A DNA stretch of 41,452 nt, from positions 1-41,452 of the forward strand of contig JAZUGR010000019.1 of the NCBI GenBank assembly GCA_045641345.1, in the 5' to 3' direction. The translations under genes were made by a program, and so were the position numbers. Below the pieces are notes generated by a model, which did no database searches, was not told the DNA's origin, and saw nothing but the letters and a program-made list of their open reading frames with translations. Source of the stretch: Cacconaster sp045641345. GTDB lineage: Bacteria; Bacteroidota; Bacteroidia; Bacteroidales; UBA932. Positions 26,401 through 34,373 of this stretch are shown here, piece by piece; the first letter of the stretch is position 1, and every line of letters begins with the position of its first letter.

Positions 26401-26811
26401 TTGATGTCACCTGCCGTAAACACTATGCACAACTACCATTCCGAAGTCCTTACAAGAACCTGGACCGGAATTCCGGTAGACGTGGAAGCGGATTCTCCCA
26501 ACCGCATTTCAACGGAAGCGGCGCCTAAGTTCAATTCATACAACTCCAGCAGCGACAATGCAACCTCGACACGCTGGCTCATTTCTTCCAACTATTTCAT
26601 CATAAAGAATGCGAAGTTGAGCTACAACGTGCCCAAGAAGGCTGTCAAGAATATCGGAATGAGGGGAATCACGATAAGCGTAACCGGTGAAAATCTCTTT
26701 ACGTTCACCGCCCGCGAAGGCTACAACCCCCAGCAGACCGTTACAGGTTACCACTCGAACGTGCTGGTTGCGCCGAGGATTGTTACACTTGACCTCAGTT
26801 TCAAGTTCTAA
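23494..26811 (+). CDS. susC: SusC/RagA-type TonB-dependent outer-membrane transporter
   Basis: The 1105-residue protein has a signal peptide (about 1-21). A CarboxypepD_reg-like domain follows ('GTIVFADDGTPVIGASVFVK'), then a TonB-box region ('VQVAYGAAKKSSLTGAV'), a plug domain ('IRIRGIGTINGDQTPLYVVD', 'VLKDAASAALYGNRASNGV') and a long 22-strand-type barrel ending in an aromatic 'LDLSFKF'. SusC proteins import oligosaccharides or peptides bound by a SusD lipoprotein lid. The substrate is unknown: no glycoside hydrolase or peptidase is in the same unit, and the genes after susD look like peptide-modification genes. Confidence 0.95.
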   Translation: MIKKLVLALSCILAFAGIASAQVSKVTGTIVFADDGTPVIGASVFVKGTTVGTVTDIDGKYVLTNVPAGAKTIVFSFIGMQTEELPIKPEINLSMVAGTESIEEAVVQVAYGAAKKSSLTGAVASVDAEKIENRITTDVTSALEGAVAGVQVNSSIAAPGESPTIRIRGIGTINGDQTPLYVVDGVPYDGDSADLNPADIESVSVLKDAASAALYGNRASNGVVLITTKQGNPGKIQMRLDIKQGIYTRGQGDYETMTPNEWMESEWTTIYNRWKSKGDDATTAANKTNASFVPTYSKLNIYNVPDNELFDSQGHLNPKAKILEGYTDDLDWYNEAYRVGWRQEYNLRGSAGTDKSDYYFSVGYLNEQGYVNNADFSRLSGRLSINTKPFKWFKAGVNIYGSLQNTNHTNGNENEDGSTYTNYFAVCRQMAPIYPVHIHNPATGEYALDINGNKQYSTGYYTDEFGYSQPTRNQYEDRNIIWENSINKDNTRKVILNTTAFVDLYFLKDFTFTVKGNLNLRNSTRKRYYSSEIGAYKGVGAASRTENAYTKVTFQQQLRWSHQFGGHSLSALVAHESYNYNRDCYYGYKDTEITPGNTDFTNFTQLVDLYSYDQDYRTESYLGRIRYNYRDKYNVEGSFRRDGSSRFSKSSRWGNFWSIGANWMISHEDFMRDVDWINTLKLRADYGEVGNDAGAGYYASYDLYTIDQNYNQAAYYYSQRMNEDLRWETSQSWGVGIESTMFNRWNFNIEYFDKRNKDLLFDVYNPLSAGATTLSRAESITTQNLGTISNRGIEIETDVDIIKNRKWKWNVGANGTFLKNEVLSLPEGNENGITTQNGRQRIKVGKSLYNWYLYDWAGIDQMDGRSVYYPNLEGYCITEDDTKYGRVLWGKPKYDEDGTITNLFPKSYRVINGQPYTTSYTYARRNDSKSAHPTFFGSISTSVSYKQFTLSALFTYSLGGYCYDAVYKTLMSPAVNTMHNYHSEVLTRTWTGIPVDVEADSPNRISTEAAPKFNSYNSSSDNATSTRWLISSNYFIIKNAKLSYNVPKKAVKNIGMRGITISVTGENLFTFTAREGYNPQQTVTGYHSNVLVAPRIVTLDLSFKF

Positions 26812-26829
26812 TTGAAAAACGACGAGATT

Positions 26830-28518
26830 ATGAAAAGAATTATCAGAATATCATTCTCACTTGCAGCGGTTGTCCTGCTTGGAACATCCTGCAGCAAAAC
26901 ATTTCTCGACACGAATCCGAATTATCTCAAGCCCACGAGCGAGGTGTTCTCGGACATCGCGGGTGCGGAAGGAGCAATCAACGGTCTCTGCCGCCTGATG
27001 ACGTCGGAATACGGTGACCTCGATGGAGGCAGCGGCGAAGGTGCGATTCTCAACTATTACGGAAACTACCCTGGAAACGACTTCCAGAAATGCAACCGTA
27101 CCGGTATGAACGGCGTAATGAGCGGTTCATATCATATGCTGCTCGACAGTGCGTATGACTACTACCCCTGGCATTATTATTTCATGATAATAATGAACGC
27201 CAACCAGATTCTCGCGAACATCGACAACATCGACGGCAAAGGGGTCAATATTGACGCTCAGAAAGACTTCATCAAGGCACAGGCACTCGTGTTCCGGTCC
27301 TATTCGTTCTTCAGGCTCTCGGAACTCTATTGCAACCGCTGGGAGGATGCCAAAAAAGCCGACAACACCTATACATACACCGATATAAAAGGCGACGAGC
27401 ACACCTTCAGCGGTGAAGGAGCGGTCCGCGGACTTCCCCTCCGACTCGACCTTTCGACAGGTGATATCCCCTGCAGCGCGCTGATTGAAGTCAAGGACCA
27501 GATCTACAAAGACCTCGACGAGGCTATCGAAAAGTTCACGCTTTCCGGCCTGCAGAGGAAATCGGATGAATACTTCAAGCCCGACAAGCGGGTTGCCTAC
27601 GCAATCTATGCAAGGGCTGCGCTCACCTATCAGGACTGGCCTACCGCAGCCAAGTATGCGCGTCTGGCACGTGAGAATATGGAGCTTATGTCAAACGACG
27701 AATACCTCAACGGTGGCTTCAATTCGGCAAACTGCGAAACTATCTGGGGAACCTACGATGCCATCGACCAGAATCTGAGCTCACGTTCGTTCTTCAATTA
27801 CATGGCCTCCAACGGAAGCTCGCTGAACTGCCGTACGTATCCGGCTGCCATAAGCAAGCAGCTCTATGACCAGATACCTGTCGGCGATATCCGCCGCCAG
27901 CTGTTCCTTGAGCCTACGCCGGAGGAGGTTATGGATTCCAAGTTCGACAAGACGACCGGCCGCAGCACCGGAATCCTGGCAGAAAGGGCAAAGAAGCAGT
28001 ACAAGGAAAAGCTCTACTGGGACACCCAGAACGACATCCTGATGAGCAACATATATATGTATATGCAGTTCAAGTTCCAGTGCACCCATCTTCCCGGTGT
28101 GGGCAGTGTGATCTTCTTCCGTACGGCTGAAATGATGCTCATCGAAGCTGAGGCCCTCTGCATGATGGGGTCTGATGAAGGTCAGATACGGGCCATCCTC
28201 AAAGAACTCAACCAGAAACGTAATCCCAATTACAACTGTGACGGGCTCGCCGGAGACAACCTCAAGAACGAAATCTTCCTCTACTGGCGTATCGAGCTCT
28301 GGGGCGAAGGCTTCGACTGGTATCTCTACAAACGTCTGAACCAGACCATCAACCGTGTCAGCATAACTTCGGGCGGCAGTTTCCACGATACGTTCTGCTA
28401 TGTAATCAAGCCCGGCGCACGAAACAAATGGACCTGGGTTATCCCCCGCAAGGAAACCGACTACAACAAGCTCATCAAGGCCGAGGGAGAAACCGACGAA
28501 GAAATAGTAGACGAATAA
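26830..28518 (+). CDS. susD: SusD/RagB-type surface lipoprotein
   Basis: The 562-residue lipoprotein has a signal sequence with lipobox 'LLGTSC' (Cys near 21). The conserved start 'KTFLDTNPN', TPR-like helices and the C-terminal 'YWRIELWGEGFDWYLYKRL' are SusD hallmarks. It forms the extracellular lid of the preceding SusC. The ATG at 26830 is chosen, since an earlier TTG directly at the susC stop would precede the signal peptide with a charged stretch. It is the last gene before a terminator. Confidence 0.94.
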   Translation: MKRIIRISFSLAAVVLLGTSCSKTFLDTNPNYLKPTSEVFSDIAGAEGAINGLCRLMTSEYGDLDGGSGEGAILNYYGNYPGNDFQKCNRTGMNGVMSGSYHMLLDSAYDYYPWHYYFMIIMNANQILANIDNIDGKGVNIDAQKDFIKAQALVFRSYSFFRLSELYCNRWEDAKKADNTYTYTDIKGDEHTFSGEGAVRGLPLRLDLSTGDIPCSALIEVKDQIYKDLDEAIEKFTLSGLQRKSDEYFKPDKRVAYAIYARAALTYQDWPTAAKYARLARENMELMSNDEYLNGGFNSANCETIWGTYDAIDQNLSSRSFFNYMASNGSSLNCRTYPAAISKQLYDQIPVGDIRRQLFLEPTPEEVMDSKFDKTTGRSTGILAERAKKQYKEKLYWDTQNDILMSNIYMYMQFKFQCTHLPGVGSVIFFRTAEMMLIEAEALCMMGSDEGQIRAILKELNQKRNPNYNCDGLAGDNLKNEIFLYWRIELWGEGFDWYLYKRLNQTINRVSITSGGSFHDTFCYVIKPGARNKWTWVIPRKETDYNKLIKAEGETDEEIVDE

Positions 28519-28536
28519 TCCTATAATAAATACACT

Positions 28537-28576
28537 GAAGTTGGGAGAAGCGGCAAATCCACTTCTCCTAACTTTT
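28537..28576 (+). terminator. Hairpin terminator after susD
   Basis: A 12-bp stem (28539-28550 with 28562-28573, one G-U pair) and an 11-base loop are followed by a short TTTT. The next start codon is 12 bases further on, and no TAnnTTTG is seen between. Partial read-through into the downstream four genes is likely. Confidence 0.65.
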
Positions 28577-28587
28577 AAGAAACGCAT

Positions 28588-29481
28588 ATGACAAAGCATT
28601 ACATAGTGGCAGGCCATCGGTTCGAACTGAATATGGCGGATGATTGTCCGGTATGGAACTCTGTCGGAAACTATCTGCCCTTTGAGGTGAAAAGCTCCGG
28701 CAACCCTTTGTTTTCGCTCACTATGATTGACAAGAAGGACCTTCCTTCCATTGACAAGGAAGTTGTTTACGACACGCCTTCCGAGGAGAGCGACCAGCCC
28801 CGCATAGAAATTTTCCGCAATCGGGAGGACAACCGCTTCAAATGGATTTTCGAGATGGCCCCCGTCCAGAAAATGAAAATATGCGTGAGGCTGCTGGCAA
28901 CCGAAGATTTTTCCGAGGCACTTGTCGCTGCAGCAGATTACGACAGAATCGGGACGTTCGGCCTCAACAACGCCCTTATGCTGCTTTTCGCATTCAACAC
29001 GGCCACCCTCGACACCCTTGAGATACACGCTTCGGTAATCCGCAACGATGGCAGAGGTTATCTTTTCCTAGGCAAGAGCGGAACCGGCAAAAGCACCCAC
29101 AGCAGCCTGTGGCTAAAGTATATCCCCGGGAGCGAACTGCTCAACGACGACAATCCCATAATCCGCATTGTCAACGGCAGCGCGTATGTATTCGGATCTC
29201 CCTGGAGCGGCAAGACCCCCTGCTACAAAAACCAGGAAGTTCCCATAGGCGCCTTTGTAAGGCTCAACCAGTACAAGGAAAACAGGATGCACCGCTGCTC
29301 CATACTCGAAGCATATTCGGTACTGTTTCCCTCCGTTTCAGGACTACGGTCGATCGAAAGGATTGCCGACGGGTTGCACAGTTCGCTCGAAAAACTCTCA
29401 ACCGGCGTACCCTGCTTCGTACTCGACTGTCTTCCCGACGAAGGTGCGGCGCAACTCTGCCATAAAAACGTAGTACAGTGA
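28588..29481 (+). CDS. HPr-kinase-like P-loop protein of peptide-modification clusters
   Basis: The 297-residue protein has an N-terminal region without a recognised domain (about 1-140) and a C-terminal HprK/PEPCK-like kinase fold. The P-loop is 'GKSGTGKSTHSS' (162-173), acidic residues Asp187/Asp188 lie in 'LLNDDNP', and 'GSPWSGK' (203-209) is typical of HprK-like proteins found in lasso-peptide and other RiPP clusters, where some phosphorylate the peptide. It lacks the HPr(Ser) kinase N-terminal domain, so it is not a normal HprK. Its stop overlaps the next start as ATGA. The substrate is unknown. Confidence 0.75.
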   Translation: MTKHYIVAGHRFELNMADDCPVWNSVGNYLPFEVKSSGNPLFSLTMIDKKDLPSIDKEVVYDTPSEESDQPRIEIFRNREDNRFKWIFEMAPVQKMKICVRLLATEDFSEALVAAADYDRIGTFGLNNALMLLFAFNTATLDTLEIHASVIRNDGRGYLFLGKSGTGKSTHSSLWLKYIPGSELLNDDNPIIRIVNGSAYVFGSPWSGKTPCYKNQEVPIGAFVRLNQYKENRMHRCSILEAYSVLFPSVSGLRSIERIADGLHSSLEKLSTGVPCFVLDCLPDEGAAQLCHKNVVQ

Positions 29482-29915
29482 CTGGGAAACGCATATTACC
29501 CAACGAGATTCTCCTCTCTTCGGCCGGAGAACTGCTGGACGAGGGCAGGGATGTCACACTTATGGTAAAGGGCGACAGCATGCTGCCGTTCCTCCATAGC
29601 GAGCAGGACAGTGTAAGGCTGCGCAAGATGGAATCAGTCGGGGTGGGAGACATTGTGCTCGCCCGCATAGCAAAAGGACATTATGTAATGCACCGGGTGC
29701 TGCAGATGGACGGCGAGACCATAACGCTTATGGGCGACGGAAACCTGCATGGTACGGAATCGTGCAAAAAACAGGATATACTCGGCACGGTGGTTGCCAT
29801 CATACGCCCCAGCGGCAAGGAAACCGCACCGAACAACGGCCGGCTCTGGAAACAGCTCCTCCCGGCAAGAAGATATTTGCTGGCAATATACAGAAGAACC
29901 AAGAGAATAATATGA
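29478..29915 (+). CDS. S24/S26-type peptidase-like protein (SipW-like fold)
   Basis: The 145-residue protein carries the signal-peptidase signature: Ser34 in 'VKGDSMLPFL', 'GVGDIVLARI' and 'YVMHRVL' (His72), then 'LMGDGN'. Archaeal/ER-type signal peptidases use a Ser-His pair like this one; a Lys dyad partner is not obvious. It lacks the N-terminal membrane anchor of signal peptidase I and ends in a basic, partly hydrophobic helix (about 125-145). A role in cutting a leader from a modified peptide is inferred from the neighbours. It is ATGA-coupled to both flanking genes. Confidence 0.72.
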   Translation: MTGKRILPNEILLSSAGELLDEGRDVTLMVKGDSMLPFLHSEQDSVRLRKMESVGVGDIVLARIAKGHYVMHRVLQMDGETITLMGDGNLHGTESCKKQDILGTVVAIIRPSGKETAPNNGRLWKQLLPARRYLLAIYRRTKRII

Positions 29916-30181
29916 AAATAGTAGAAGGCTTCAAACTGAGACCTCTCGGAAGGGAGTTCATAATAGTTGGCGAGGGTATCGCCCAAGTCAATTTCAACAA
30001 AATGATTTCGCTCAACGAAACTGCCGCCTATCTGTGGGAATCCCTCATTGGGAAGGAGTTTTCTGTCGAAGACATGACCAGGATACTGCTCGACAGATAC
30101 GACGTCGATGATCAGACGGCAGCCAAAGATGCCGCCCGTCTTGCACAGGACTGGATAGAAACGGGGCTTGTAACCGAATAA
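29912..30181 (+). CDS. PqqD-like peptide-recognition protein
   Basis: The 89-residue protein has the PqqD fold: an N-terminal beta part ('GFKLRPLGREFIIVGEG', 'VNFNKMISLNETAAYLWESL') and C-terminal helices. PqqD-like (RRE) proteins bind leader peptides and present them to modifying enzymes. The start at 29912 gives the family-typical N-terminus and overlaps the upstream stop as ATGA; its stop shares a base with the ABC transporter start at 30181. No precursor peptide gene is seen next to it. Confidence 0.82.
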   Translation: MKIVEGFKLRPLGREFIIVGEGIAQVNFNKMISLNETAAYLWESLIGKEFSVEDMTRILLDRYDVDDQTAAKDAARLAQDWIETGLVTE

Positions 30182-31812
30182 TGAAGGATTTCCGCACCTG
30201 TCTCAAAGGCTTCGCCCCCGTACTTAAGAATGCCGGATGGAAAATACTGGTAAGTATTCTTATCGGACAGGTGCGCATTGCGGCATCGCTCGGCTTCGTC
30301 TGGATCTGCAAACGTCTGGTTGATATCGCAACGGGAGTTTGCGACGCTCCCCTTCAGGCAAATATCCTCCTTATGGCAGGGATAATGGCGACGCAGGTTG
30401 CAACCAACATTTCGGCCTCCTGGTGGGAACACTACATCAACCTGCACGCCAAGAACGACGAGCGCAAGAGGGTGTTTGCACACGTGGTCAAAAGTGTGTG
30501 GAACGGCCGTGAGGCATTTCACAGCGGAGACACCATCAACCGTCTCGAAGATGACATACGCACGGTTGTGGAGCTCATCTGCTCCAAATTGCCGCAGACG
30601 GTAGTAACGATATGCCAGCTGGTGGCTGCATCGATCTTTATGCTGTCGATGGCACCCAGACTTATGTGGGTGCTCGTAATCCTGATGGCCGTGGCCATTG
30701 TCGGAAGCCGGATGTTTTTCAAGACAATGCGCCGCATCACAGCCGAAATCAGGGCCAAAGACAGTGAGATACAGGGTTATATGCAGGAGAACCTGCAGAA
30801 CAGGCCGCTGGTCCTCACTCTCATCGGGGCCGGAAGGGTTCTTGCAAAACTCGGTATGCTGCAGAGCGAACTTTCCCACAGCACCGTACAGCGGCTCAAC
30901 TACGGGGCGGTGGCCAGAGGGTTTATGAACGTCGGAATCCTGTCGGGCTATGCTTCGGCATTCCTGTGGGGCATATTCGGAATACGCGACGGTGTCGTGA
31001 CATACGGTATGATGACCGCTTTCCTGCAACTGGTAGGCCAGATACAGCGGCCTATCGCCGACATCGCCCAACACATACCGGAGTTCATACAGTCGCTGAC
31101 TTCTGCCGAAAGGATTCTGGAACTGGAAGAAATCCCTCTTGAAAACGAGCAGGAAGACATCCTTGCCGGAGATGCTCCCACGATAGAAGTCAAAGACGTC
31201 ACCTTCTCCTATCCCGGTCAGACAAAGAAAGTGCTGAATCATTTCTCTCACACGTTCGAAGGAGGCTCAATGACAGTGATAACCGGCCCTACCGGAGCCG
31301 GAAAGAGCACCCTGATCAGGCTGATCCTCTCACTGCTCAGGAGCGAAAGCGGCGAGATACTGATAGGCGGCCACAGTGCAGGGGTGGGAACAAGATGCAA
31401 CTTCATGTATGTTCCGCAGGGCAACACCCTTATGAGCGGCTCGGTGCGGGATAACCTGCTCCTGGCCAACGAAAATGCCACCGAAGAGCAGATGAAAGCC
31501 GCCCTGCATACGGCTGTAGCCGACTTTGTATTCGACCTGCCCGAGGCTCTCGAAACGCACTGCAGCGAAAAGGGAGCCGGATTCAGCGAGGGACAGGCAC
31601 AGAGGATTGCCATTGCACGCGCACTTCTCCACAGGGGAGGCATCCTGATTCTCGACGAGGCCACCTCGGCCGTGGACCCCGAAACCGAAAGGAAACTGCT
31701 TGAGAATCTGTCTGCCGGATATCACGGCAAAAAAACCATATTGTTCATCAGCCACCGCGAGGCGGTAACAAAAGTCGCTGACGCATCCCTTGCAATCAGC
31801 GACCTCGGTTAG
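30181..31812 (+). CDS. ABC exporter (fused membrane and ATPase domains)
   Basis: The 543-residue half-transporter has a membrane domain of about six helices (1-320) and an ATPase domain with Walker A 'GPTGAGKST' (369-377), Q-loop 'VPQGN', signature 'FSEGQ' (468-472), where LSGGQ is usual, and Walker B 'ILILDEATSAVD'. It has no C39 peptidase domain, so any leader removal would need another protein, perhaps the S26-like neighbour. It would work as a homodimer in the inner membrane. Export of a modified peptide is inferred from the three coupled upstream genes. Confidence 0.87.
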   Translation: MKDFRTCLKGFAPVLKNAGWKILVSILIGQVRIAASLGFVWICKRLVDIATGVCDAPLQANILLMAGIMATQVATNISASWWEHYINLHAKNDERKRVFAHVVKSVWNGREAFHSGDTINRLEDDIRTVVELICSKLPQTVVTICQLVAASIFMLSMAPRLMWVLVILMAVAIVGSRMFFKTMRRITAEIRAKDSEIQGYMQENLQNRPLVLTLIGAGRVLAKLGMLQSELSHSTVQRLNYGAVARGFMNVGILSGYASAFLWGIFGIRDGVVTYGMMTAFLQLVGQIQRPIADIAQHIPEFIQSLTSAERILELEEIPLENEQEDILAGDAPTIEVKDVTFSYPGQTKKVLNHFSHTFEGGSMTVITGPTGAGKSTLIRLILSLLRSESGEILIGGHSAGVGTRCNFMYVPQGNTLMSGSVRDNLLLANENATEEQMKAALHTAVADFVFDLPEALETHCSEKGAGFSEGQAQRIAIARALLHRGGILILDEATSAVDPETERKLLENLSAGYHGKKTILFISHREAVTKVADASLAISDLG

Positions 31813-31814
31813 TT

Positions 31815-31829
31815 GCTGCATTCTGCAGC
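31815..31829. terminator. Small hairpin between converging genes
   Basis: GCTGCA and TGCAGC form a 6-bp stem around TTC, filling the 17-base gap between the ABC exporter stop and the convergent M14 peptidase stop. There is no T run on either strand, so termination is only possible. Confidence 0.35.
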
Positions 31830-34373
31830 CTATCTCAGCTTGTCGGCGAAGAATATCGCATTCGTGAGGAGGTGCGAAGTACCGAGCCAGTATGAGCGGA
31901 AGTTCATATCCTCCGCAAAGAATATCACGTGCCCCTGCCCGTTGGGGATGGTCATTACCACGGGCGCCCCTTCATATTCCTTATCCTTCCCGTCGGGCAT
32001 CCATCCTGAAAGATATGGGGACTGTGAAAATTCCATAACCACGGAAGCCTCTTCAGGAACTGACCAGATGCCGTCCGACATCTTGAACACGGGCATCGTG
32101 TAGTGATCGTAGCCCCACAACAGCGGGCTTTTTTCGTCGGATGCTGTTGCATTGAGAATCACTCCGCTTATATTCCTGCTCCCTTTCCCGATCTTCTCTA
32201 TCTTCGGCATCCCGAGAAGAGAGGTGAAAGAAGCTCCTTTCTCATAGAGCACGAGCGTACCGCCGTCGTTGAGCCATTTCTGCATACTTGCGTACATCTT
32301 GCGGGTGACGTCGTTCATCTTGGGCATCTCACCATAGATGAGGATTGTGTTGTAGTCGCTGAATTTGAATGAAGAACGCCTTGCATCATCAAAATGGACT
32401 ATGGTATGGTTCATCGCATAGCGGTAATCAAGCAGATACCACAACTGACCCAGCTTCTGGAATCCGCCTTTTGCGCCAGTACCGACCAGAATCGCCACTT
32501 TGGGAACGCGCACGGGAGTGCGGTTGATGAATGAGAGGCTGAAATCCTTAAGTTTGCTCTCGCTTTGCAGGGCATACACGTCCACGCCACAGCGGGTAGC
32601 ACAGGCAAGTATCCTGTCGTAAAGTTCCGCAGCGGAAAGCCGCTGGTCCTTGAGGGCGACGACTATCGTACCGGTGGGGAATGTCTTCTTCTTTATCCCG
32701 TTCTTCCCGTTGCTGTAGGTGAAAGGCTCCTTGGCCACCGTAAGGTTGACGCCCTGCTTCTGGAGATCGGACATCATTCGCGGGGAATAATACTCCCCTG
32801 TTTCGAATGCATATCCGTAGTCGCTGCTGCCGCCGATTACCCTGCCTTTGGGGAATTCCACCACGGAGACCTTCTCCCCGAGAGGAGGGAGGGACTTCTC
32901 GAGCGAATAATTGAGGTCGAACGCACGGGGAAGCGTCCAGGTCGAAATGTCGTAGAAGACCGTATCCCTGTACGAGGTTATGTCCTCGAAAAGACATTTT
33001 ATCTTGTAATAATGCTTCTGATCGAAAGGCACAGCGTAGCGCCCCTCCTCTCCGGCAACCTTGTAAACGTCTATTTCGTGACGGGTCAGATTGTCGAGGA
33101 TATGGTATTCGATGCCGCGGTTGCCCCGGGCGTCGAAGACATAGCCCCTGGACGGGTCGGAGGCTGCGGCGCGCGCGGCATTCCTATAGAAATCCCTCTG
33201 GTATTCCAGAAGGGACTTTTTCATCTGACAGGAACGATAGACGAGAGTGACCGTGGCAACGCTCTGGTTGCGTACTGTGAATGCGAAGTCGATGTCGCCC
33301 CTGGCAGTGTGGAGGGCATGCCCGCGGGAGCCGGTCTCTTCGTGGAGAAGGCACACCGAACCCTGCACGTCACCATAAGCGGCGCCCTTTCCGATATAGA
33401 AATCATCGTAACCCCGCTCGGTGAAACAAGCCACCTGCATCGAATCGAATGCGGCTTTGGTTGCCTTTGAAATCTGCTTCGTGAGGTCCTGGTTGCGCTG
33501 GGGGATATATTTATGGGTACGATTCGGGTCGCCGGGGCTGAAATAATAGAAACCGCGCTTGGCCGACCACTGCTCGTGAAGGTCGAGGACCACGTTCGGC
33601 ATCCATTTGAGATATGTCGCCACCCCGCTGCCGGCTTCGGGGAACTGAAGGTTGAGCCAGTCGCGGTTGCAGTCGTTCCAGTAGTGGTTGCTGCGTCCCG
33701 AAGGGGAGGCCTCGTTACTCTCCCAGGAGTTGTTGTCGGCATTCCGGTTTTCGCTGGCGCGGCTGTTCGCCCAGCTTGCAAAGCGGTTGATGCCGTCTGG
33801 ATTCAGGCCGGGAACGAAAACCACCACCGTATTGGAGAGAAGATCCTTCACGCCGTCATCCTCGGCAGCGGCAAAATAGTACGCCGAAATCATCACCGAG
33901 CCTACACCCGAAGCCTCATTGCCGTGGATCGATGCCATTATGTCGACCACGACCGGCATTCTGTCAATATCGAGTGACGCTGATTCACTGACGTCTGTAA
34001 GTTTGAGGTGCTGCAGGCGGATCTGCTCGAGATTCTTCTGATTCTCCGGCGATGTTATGACCACCCTGACAAACTGCCGGCCCTCGAAGGTGGAGCCGAA
34101 ACGCTCGAGGGAAACGCGGGCGGAGGTCCTTTCCAGCTCGTGCATATACATCAGCACACCGTTCCAATCGACGAAGGACTCTCCGGGATTGAAGCCGAAG
34201 AACTGCTGTGGGGTAGGTACCGCCGGATTGAACTTCACGTTCTTTACGGGGAGGAACTCCTCAAGGGAGGATGCATCAGATATCGGCTTCCCGGCCCAGG
34301 GCTGCGCAAAACAGATAGCAGCGGCACAAGCCGCTGCTATCATTGTCGTAAACAGTCTCCTCATATTCGCCAC
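31830..34373 (-). CDS. Secreted M14-family zinc carboxypeptidase
   Basis: The 847-residue protein has a signal peptide (about 1-23). The M14 catalytic domain shows zinc ligands His150 and Glu153 in 'SIHGNEASG' and His266 in 'LDLHEQWS', substrate-binding 'NPDGINRF' and 'CNRDW', and a candidate catalytic Glu in 'LLHEETGSRG' (about 345). The C-terminal part (about 600-847) looks like a glutamine-amidotransferase-like domain without a clear active Cys ('ILIYGEMPKM', 'WLNDGGTLVLYEKG'). This layout is common in periplasmic Bacteroidota M14 proteins. It starts directly after the stop of the upstream Ntn-hydrolase gene; a second ATG at 34364 ('MRRLFTT') is an equally good start. Confidence 0.88.
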   Translation of the reverse strand: MANMRRLFTTMIAAACAAAICFAQPWAGKPISDASSLEEFLPVKNVKFNPAVPTPQQFFGFNPGESFVDWNGVLMYMHELERTSARVSLERFGSTFEGRQFVRVVITSPENQKNLEQIRLQHLKLTDVSESASLDIDRMPVVVDIMASIHGNEASGVGSVMISAYYFAAAEDDGVKDLLSNTVVVFVPGLNPDGINRFASWANSRASENRNADNNSWESNEASPSGRSNHYWNDCNRDWLNLQFPEAGSGVATYLKWMPNVVLDLHEQWSAKRGFYYFSPGDPNRTHKYIPQRNQDLTKQISKATKAAFDSMQVACFTERGYDDFYIGKGAAYGDVQGSVCLLHEETGSRGHALHTARGDIDFAFTVRNQSVATVTLVYRSCQMKKSLLEYQRDFYRNAARAAASDPSRGYVFDARGNRGIEYHILDNLTRHEIDVYKVAGEEGRYAVPFDQKHYYKIKCLFEDITSYRDTVFYDISTWTLPRAFDLNYSLEKSLPPLGEKVSVVEFPKGRVIGGSSDYGYAFETGEYYSPRMMSDLQKQGVNLTVAKEPFTYSNGKNGIKKKTFPTGTIVVALKDQRLSAAELYDRILACATRCGVDVYALQSESKLKDFSLSFINRTPVRVPKVAILVGTGAKGGFQKLGQLWYLLDYRYAMNHTIVHFDDARRSSFKFSDYNTILIYGEMPKMNDVTRKMYASMQKWLNDGGTLVLYEKGASFTSLLGMPKIEKIGKGSRNISGVILNATASDEKSPLLWGYDHYTMPVFKMSDGIWSVPEEASVVMEFSQSPYLSGWMPDGKDKEYEGAPVVMTIPNGQGHVIFFAEDMNFRSYWLGTSHLLTNAIFFADKLR

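Noticed and set aside
23494..28518. A complete polysaccharide utilisation locus
   Set aside because: Only SusC and SusD are present; no glycoside hydrolase, sulfatase, SusE/F-like lipoprotein or dedicated regulator is linked.
27781..29028. 415-residue minus-strand reading frame
   Set aside because: It is antisense to susD and the kinase gene and crosses their terminator; both sense proteins have clear family motifs.
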